Assembly: GCA_900540905.1 (NCBI GenBank)
Contig: UQHR01000028.1
Location: 1 to 30,177 of the forward strand
Length of the DNA: 30,177 nucleotides
DNA from: an uncultured Collinsella sp.
GTDB taxonomy: Bacteria; Actinomycetota; Coriobacteriia; Coriobacteriales; Coriobacteriaceae
Direction: 5' to 3'
Below the pieces are notes generated by a model. That model did not search any database. It was not told the origin of the DNA and saw only the letters and a list, made by a program, of their open reading frames with translations. This document shows, in pieces, positions 26,079-30,177 of this stretch. Within the stretch, counting starts at the first letter, position 1; the number at the start of each line of letters is the position of its first letter. The translations under genes were made by a program, and so were the position numbers.

Positions 26079-26980
26079 CTGGCCTCCTCCCCGTCGCGCC
26101 AAAACGCCAACTTTTCGCGGTTGTCGGCGCTCAAATACACATGTTGCTTGTCAATCGCATCGATCACACGGTGGACCTCGTCACCGTCGCAGCGCATCAC
26201 GGCCAGGCGCAGGCAAAGCATCCAAACCTCCTGCTCCTCGGGCACGTCGAGCACCAGCTGGTCGATCACGGCCTGCGCCTCGTCGATCTGTCCGACATCG
26301 GCCAGCGCCGTCGCGTATCGAATGCGCAGCTCAAGGGTATCCTCACGCTCGCAGCGACGCGCAAGCAGGAGCGCATACTGTTGGCGCTGAATCTGAGCCA
26401 CGCGTCCCTCGGCCAAGCCCGAGCCCAAGTATTCACCAAGAAAATCGCAGTATTCGTTGAGTTTTTGCGTGCTCGGGTCCGTCTTAAAGGCACGCTCCAG
26501 CTGCTGCAGTTTAAGGTCGGACTCTTTGGAGATCTGCGCCACCGCCGTCGCGGCATAGTGCGCCACCTCAACGTCGTCGTTAAGCTTAGCCGCCTGCAGC
26601 TGCGCCAGGTACGCGTCGGGCTCCTCGGTGAGCATGGAGAGCATTAGGCGACGCCGGTATGCCGGGTCGTTGACGATGAGCGCCTCCTCGAGCGGCACTA
26701 CGCCTGCATCGTCCTCACCACTCGGTACCGACATACTGCGATGCAGGTCGCCGTTGAAGCGCAGCGACTCCAGCGCAGACTCTTTCAGCCCCTCGCCAAA
26801 CACCGCGCTGCGGACCGATAGCAGAACCACCAGCAACGGGCCCCACAGCGGCACCAGCACTATCACAGCCAGCATGTGTCCGCGCGCCGGCAGCAGGCCC
26901 AGCTTCATGAGCGTCCACAGCATCAGGCAAACCAGCGCATGAATCAGCAGCAAGACGGCAGCAACGACAAGCGAGATCAA
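26075..26980 (-). CDS. pelE: PelE-like membrane/TPR protein
   Basis: A 301-residue protein with two N-terminal hydrophobic segments (about 3-25 and 36-56) and a long soluble helical part with TPR-like repeats. One such repeat is YATALADVGQIDEAQAVIDQ. This is the known layout of PelE, which bridges PelD and the rest of the inner-membrane Pel complex. Sequence similarity in this family is low, so the name rests mainly on architecture and the position between pelD and pelA. It starts at TTG 26980, with GGGGAG six bases before it, in a TTGA overlap with the pelD stop. The end overlaps pelA by 4 bases. Confidence 0.8.
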   Translation of the reverse strand: MISLVVAAVLLLIHALVCLMLWTLMKLGLLPARGHMLAVIVLVPLWGPLLVVLLSVRSAVFGEGLKESALESLRFNGDLHRSMSVPSGEDDAGVVPLEEALIVNDPAYRRRLMLSMLTEEPDAYLAQLQAAKLNDDVEVAHYAATAVAQISKESDLKLQQLERAFKTDPSTQKLNEYCDFLGEYLGSGLAEGRVAQIQRQQYALLLARRCEREDTLELRIRYATALADVGQIDEAQAVIDQLVLDVPEEQEVWMLCLRLAVMRCDGDEVHRVIDAIDKQHVYLSADNREKLAFWRDGEEAR

Positions 26981-29115
26981 GCGGCACTCCCCTCACCGTC
27001 ACCGGTATAAGAGATGTGCTGCAGCAGCGCCACGATGTCCTCGCCATCGACGGGCTCCACCGCAATCTGCTTTGCGCTCAGGCGCTCGCGGATAATGGGA
27101 AGATCGCACGCCTTTGCCTGGCGCATAAGCAGGTAGAGCACGTCGCCGTCGACCAAGCCCGCCGCGTCGCTCTCGCGGATTGCCGACCCAATTGCGCCCA
27201 CCAGCTCGCCGACAGGCTCCATGCCCGGTACCACGCGCAGGAGCAAAAAACTCCCCATCTTGCTATCTGCCAGCACCTGCGCCGCCGCGAGCTCTTGGCC
27301 AAAGGCAGCCTGTTTGAGCACGCAAGTGCCGTCAACGCAGCGTTTATCCTGCGCCACCGCCTCATAGTCAAAGGCACGGCCCAGCGCGCTTTCGACCAGG
27401 CCGCACAAGATGCGGAACAGGTTTTGATAATAGAGGGTCATTTGGTTTTCGGCCGCACGACGCACAAAGATCAACACGGCGGGTGCCCCGTCGCGCTCGA
27501 TCGCGTATCCAAACATGGGAAGCCCCGGCGTCAGCTCGCGGTTCACCCACAGGTTCGAACGACCCCCGTCGCCCAAAAGAGGTGCAAGCTGCTCAAGCGT
27601 GAGCGAACGTGCGGCATCTTCAGCAATCGCGGGACTTGCTGCCACCAGGCGAGCAAATGCCCCTCCCGAAACATGGTAGATCGCCACCGAATCGTTCTCG
27701 AGGATCTCGCCCAAAAGCTCGCAGCACTTGCGATAGATGTCGCGCGGGTTGAGCACGTCGAGCTCCTGCGTCACGGCAAAGATCTTGCCAAAGCTGTCGT
27801 GGCGACCCACAATCTGGCGCCTGTACGCGCGCTTGTCCTCGATCGCGTCGTGGTAAAGCTGTGTGAGGAACGTATTGCGATTACGCACGAGCTCGTTTTG
27901 ATCGCGCTCCGCCCTAATGGCTTCGCTGTTGCGCAGCTGCACATAGCCGCACACGGCACCCACCACAAAGTACGCAATAAACGGCAGCCAGTTGGACGGC
28001 TCGTAAAAGAGACCCTGGAAGGTATAGCCGTACTGAGTAAAGTAGGTCGCGGCCAAACCCACCGACGCCAGCAGCGCCGCAACCAGGCCAAAGTCCAAGC
28101 CATACAGCGTGCCGATCAGCACCACGTAGAGCAGGCGATAATCGAGCACGTTGAGCTGGGCCGATTGGGAGAACAGATGCTCCAGCACCTCGAACAGGAC
28201 CCAGGCAACGCCCGTCTCCAGGCATTTAATAGGCAGCGTGCGCATTTGGATGCGGTCGATGGCGGCGCGCAAGGGGTTGACCTTCTTTTCGCGGCCAGCA
28301 TCCCAACGCGCATGAATGGTCGAAAGATCGCGCAGCAAGTCGTAGCGCTGAAACCAGCCATAGCGCACGCGAGCGACGTCGCTGGCGGGCAGGGCATAGC
28401 CGGCAGAATCGCCATAGGCAACGGAAAGGCTGGGGAACAGCGCCTTGAGGGCGTCGCCCACCTCACCCGCCGTGTGATGGAAGGTATCAGCTACGTCGAG
28501 CGTCTCAAAGGAGGCATCCCAGCTATCAAAGATGCGGCGCACCAGCACCGCGAGTTCCTCGGCGCACAGCAGGGGAAACGCTGCATCCTGCGCGCCCTGC
28601 AGAGCGACCGATCCTGTTGAGCACGCGTCGAACAGCGGCACCAAAAACGGGTCCTCCAGCGCGGCAGACGCGGTATACAGGAACGGCACGCGCAGGATCT
28701 TGGTCTGAACGCCCTCGCGAGCAGCGTAGTAGCGGCACAGATCGTTGGCTGCGCGCGCGATAATACCCTTGCCCGTTCGCCCCGCGGCATCGGCGGCACC
28801 CTCGGCACCCGCGGGCCCCGCTACATATAGCAGTTGGACCCGGCGACCCGCGCACGCACGAAAGACCGAGCGCAGCGTCTCGATATCGCCCACGGTATCG
28901 GTATGCGGGGTAAGGTAATTAGACAGGTAGACCACGCGGTCGAACTCGTAGGCCTGATCCAGGTGTTGCAGAAGCTCTTTCCACGAGGCATGGGGCGACG
29001 ACTCATCGCGGCGCGTGTCCTGCGCGGCTACGACCTGCACATGATCCCCGGGGAACGCCTTGGCACAAAAGTCATCGTCAACATATGCGGTGTTGCCAAC
29101 AACCAGCACCTCCAT
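26977..29115 (-). CDS. pelD: PelD: SDR-like, membrane, GAF and degenerate GGDEF protein
   Basis: PelD is the inner-membrane receptor that activates Pel synthesis on binding cyclic-di-GMP. The 712 residues divide into an N-terminal SDR/epimerase-like domain (1-260), hydrophobic segments (about 300-395), a helical linker, a GAF domain (about 445-575) and a C-terminal degenerate GGDEF domain (about 590-700). The diguanylate cyclase motif is lost (DGDVL at 656-660), but the inhibitory-site RxxD is kept as R647-E-S-D650 at the standard distance. R676 or R678 could be the third binding residue. In the SDR part the GxxGxxG pattern is degenerate, so catalysis is doubtful. It has GAGGAGGGG upstream and is the first gene of the operon. 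Confidence 0.88.
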   Translation of the reverse strand: MEVLVVGNTAYVDDDFCAKAFPGDHVQVVAAQDTRRDESSPHASWKELLQHLDQAYEFDRVVYLSNYLTPHTDTVGDIETLRSVFRACAGRRVQLLYVAGPAGAEGAADAAGRTGKGIIARAANDLCRYYAAREGVQTKILRVPFLYTASAALEDPFLVPLFDACSTGSVALQGAQDAAFPLLCAEELAVLVRRIFDSWDASFETLDVADTFHHTAGEVGDALKALFPSLSVAYGDSAGYALPASDVARVRYGWFQRYDLLRDLSTIHARWDAGREKKVNPLRAAIDRIQMRTLPIKCLETGVAWVLFEVLEHLFSQSAQLNVLDYRLLYVVLIGTLYGLDFGLVAALLASVGLAATYFTQYGYTFQGLFYEPSNWLPFIAYFVVGAVCGYVQLRNSEAIRAERDQNELVRNRNTFLTQLYHDAIEDKRAYRRQIVGRHDSFGKIFAVTQELDVLNPRDIYRKCCELLGEILENDSVAIYHVSGGAFARLVAASPAIAEDAARSLTLEQLAPLLGDGGRSNLWVNRELTPGLPMFGYAIERDGAPAVLIFVRRAAENQMTLYYQNLFRILCGLVESALGRAFDYEAVAQDKRCVDGTCVLKQAAFGQELAAAQVLADSKMGSFLLLRVVPGMEPVGELVGAIGSAIRESDAAGLVDGDVLYLLMRQAKACDLPIIRERLSAKQIAVEPVDGEDIVALLQHISYTGDGEGSAA

Positions 29116-29269
29116 AGCGCACCCCTCCTCTAAAATCCACTTCTGTCATAGTCAAACATGCGTATTTTACGCTGTCAACGCGAGCTGGAAAGCCTTTAAG
29201 GCTGTTTTAAGAACTTTTTTGAGGACGTGGGAGTGGCAACTCGTCCGACCCAGGCTCATTGAGAGGCTA
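29116..29269 (-). promoter_or_regulatory. pel operon leader with promoter candidate and two short palindromes
   Basis: This 154-base gap should hold the pel promoter. The best candidate on the minus strand is TTTCCA (29191-29186), a 16-base spacer and TAAAAT (29169-29164). A TTGACA hexamer (29178-29173) is also present but has no well-spaced -10. The -10 candidate sits within the 13-base palindrome GCGTATTTTACGC (29160-29172), and AGCCTTTAAGGCT lies at 29191-29203. Both could be operators. The region is more AT-rich than the genes to its left. Confidence 0.45.
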
Positions 29270-29656
29270 CTATTCGCTCTGAAAAGGCACATCGCAATCT
29301 GCTGACAGCTCTGCAGGGAGAATGCCAGGCGATGGACATTGCTCTCGCACGGAATCATTGGATGAAAGAAACGGCAGTTCTTTGGAATAACTGACGATAA
29401 CCTGCGGAACGATCTTAATGCCCAGAGCAAGTTCGAACTTTGCAATCGTCTTCAAAGTCATATTAGGTTGAGAATTCAAGAGCTTAGAAAGCGACTGAAG
29501 GCTTATGCCCATACGATTTGCCAGCTCACTTTTGCTCAATCCCAAATGTTTCATTTCACGATGAACAATAAACTCAATATCTAGTGCATGTTCATAAGCG
29601 CGCGTTTCGATACTTTCTGTTTCGGCATAAAAATCAGATAGATCTACTTTAATCAT
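29270..29656 (-). CDS. HigA-like XRE-family antitoxin/regulator
   Basis: A 128-residue protein with an XRE helix-turn-helix at about residues 35-90: LGLSKSELANRMGISLQSLS, then LLNSQPNMTLKTIAKFELAL. This pattern resembles antitoxins of the HigA type. The N-terminal segment is acidic and may be the partner-binding part; the C-terminal tail of about 35 residues is not conserved in pattern. ATG 29656 is chosen because GGAGAAT stands just before it; an ATG at 29680 would add 8 residues. It follows a 57-codon gene by 40 bases on the same strand. No recognisable RelE/HigB toxin lies next to it inside the window. Confidence 0.82.
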   Translation of the reverse strand: MIKVDLSDFYAETESIETRAYEHALDIEFIVHREMKHLGLSKSELANRMGISLQSLSKLLNSQPNMTLKTIAKFELALGIKIVPQVIVSYSKELPFLSSNDSVREQCPSPGILPAELSADCDVPFQSE

Positions 29657-29696
29657 TGTATTCTCCGTTTCGAAAACCATGTATAAAAGTCAGCGC

Positions 29697-29870
29697 TCAG
29701 ATTCCAGAAGCTGACGTGCTATTCTGGCCGATCATTGTTTGATCGGTTAATTTCCGCTCATGGTCTGACAACATTTTCTGGAATTGAGAGTTATCGGGAG
29801 AAGCCGTCAATTCCCAAAACGGTCGGCCCTTGAGGTCTCTATATTCGACAAGTTCATATCCTTCTGCCAA
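29697..29870 (-). CDS. Small unknown protein next to the XRE regulator
   Basis: The open frame continues to 30038, but the best start is TTG 29870, with GGGAGG six bases upstream. That gives 57 residues beginning AEGYELVEYRDLKGRPFWEL after the start Met. I do not recognise a family. It is hydrophilic, with no signal peptide or membrane segment. It precedes the XRE gene in a probable two-gene operon, the place of a toxin or small partner protein. It could also be the remnant of a longer gene, since the upstream open frame lacks normal composition. Its promoter candidate overlaps a perfect inverted repeat at 29890-29919. Confidence 0.5.
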   Translation of the reverse strand: MAEGYELVEYRDLKGRPFWELTASPDNSQFQKMLSDHERKLTDQTMIGQNSTSASGI

Positions 29871-30177
29871 AGGGCACCTCCCATTTCTAGATGAACTTAA
29901 CTTATAGGTTAAGTTCATCCATTTAAATACATATAACGAGGTCCAGACAAGATTCCTCTGCCCCAATCGATAAACAAACCAGTCGAGCTTATGCAAAATC
30001 CGGAAGTGTGTGGCAAATTCTAGACACGTCAACCACACTGGATAGTGACAAAGTTTCTACCTGCGAGTTCTTTTCATGAAAAGGACGATGTGCTCGAGGG
30101 TTCCGAAATTTGCCGCATACTTTGAGTCCTAGGCCCTTTCGACACCACCTATATTGCGAATCAGCACCGCCGCCCAC
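29871..30177. other. AT-rich right edge without a confident gene
   Basis: Apart from the inverted repeat at 29890-29919 this stretch has no confident gene. A minus-strand frame runs off the right edge and ends at 29989, with unusual residue content; it may be the C-terminus of a gene that starts beyond the window, or chance. The stretch also holds a perfect 14-base palindrome at 30070-30083 and GGCAAATT (30012-30019) with its inverted copy AATTTGCC (30107-30114), which look like the ends of a repeat unit. Confidence 0.3.
29890..29919 (-). promoter_or_regulatory. Perfect 12-base inverted repeat over a -10 candidate (likely operator)
   Basis: GATGAACTTAAC at 29890-29901 is perfectly complementary to 29908-29919 across a 6-base spacer. 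On the minus strand a -10-like TATAAG (29906-29901) lies at its centre, about 30 bases before the start of the small gene. A palindrome over the promoter of a small gene plus an XRE gene is the usual layout of an autorepressed toxin-antitoxin operon. It is not followed by a T-run, so it is not a standard terminator. Confidence 0.6.

Noticed and set aside
27180..27420. Active diguanylate cyclase in PelD
   Set aside because: The GG(D/E)EF motif is replaced by DGDVL, so only the binding site is kept.
29191..29224. Plus-strand terminator formed by AGCCTTTAAGGCT and the following T-rich bases
   Set aside because: The stem would have only 4-5 pairs, and there is no plus-strand gene upstream that would need it.

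Overview
The window looks like a chromosomal segment of a high-GC actinobacterium of the class Coriobacteriia, most likely Collinsella or a close relative. This rests on the GC-rich codon use, the NusA/IF2/RpoD types, the gene order and the absence of sporulation or mycolate genes; it is inference from protein resemblance, not a database match. Almost everything is on the minus strand, so transcription runs from right to left. The only well-supported plus-strand gene is a small winged-helix regulator at 16560-16913.

Left half (about 1-16.4 kb), information processing. Reading along the minus strand, guaB (IMP dehydrogenase) and leuS are separate units, each followed by a hairpin terminator. 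A long tight series follows: rimP-nusA-infB-rbfA-nrnA-truB-ribF-dnaG, then rpoD after 110 bases. Junctions mostly overlap or are only a few bases apart, so this is probably one long operon for transcription, translation initiation, ribosome maturation, tRNA modification, nucleotide turnover and priming. A good promoter (TTGCAC, 17-base spacer, TATAGT) lies ahead of rimP. Between it and rimP is an intrinsic terminator, the layout of NusA-controlled attenuation. NusA has an unusual Cys/His tail, and the ylxR gene usually found between nusA and infB is missing.

Middle (16.4-18 kb). guaB and the plus-strand regulator diverge from overlapping promoter candidates. The regulator ends tail-to-tail, overlapping a degenerate Cys/Met-metabolism PLP-fold protein that appears to have lost its Schiff-base lysine.

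Right half (18-29.1 kb), the most interesting part. Eight minus-strand genes form one tightly coupled operon: pelD-pelE-pelA(deacetylase)-pelF-pelG, then a CotH-type kinase lipoprotein, a VTC-type polyphosphate polymerase domain protein and a DUF4956 membrane protein. The first five match the Gram-positive form of the Pel exopolysaccharide machinery. PelD carries a degenerate GGDEF domain with an intact RxxD inhibitory-site motif, so it is probably a cyclic-di-GMP receptor. The three extra genes are translationally coupled to pelG and suggest a Pel system combined with a polyphosphate/kinase surface module.

Right edge (29.1-30.2 kb). The DNA becomes visibly more AT-rich. It holds a HigA-like XRE regulator and a 57-residue unknown protein behind a perfect 12-base inverted repeat overlapping a promoter element. 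This resembles a self-regulated toxin-antitoxin or accessory island module. No tRNA, rRNA, CRISPR array or insertion sequence was recognised.
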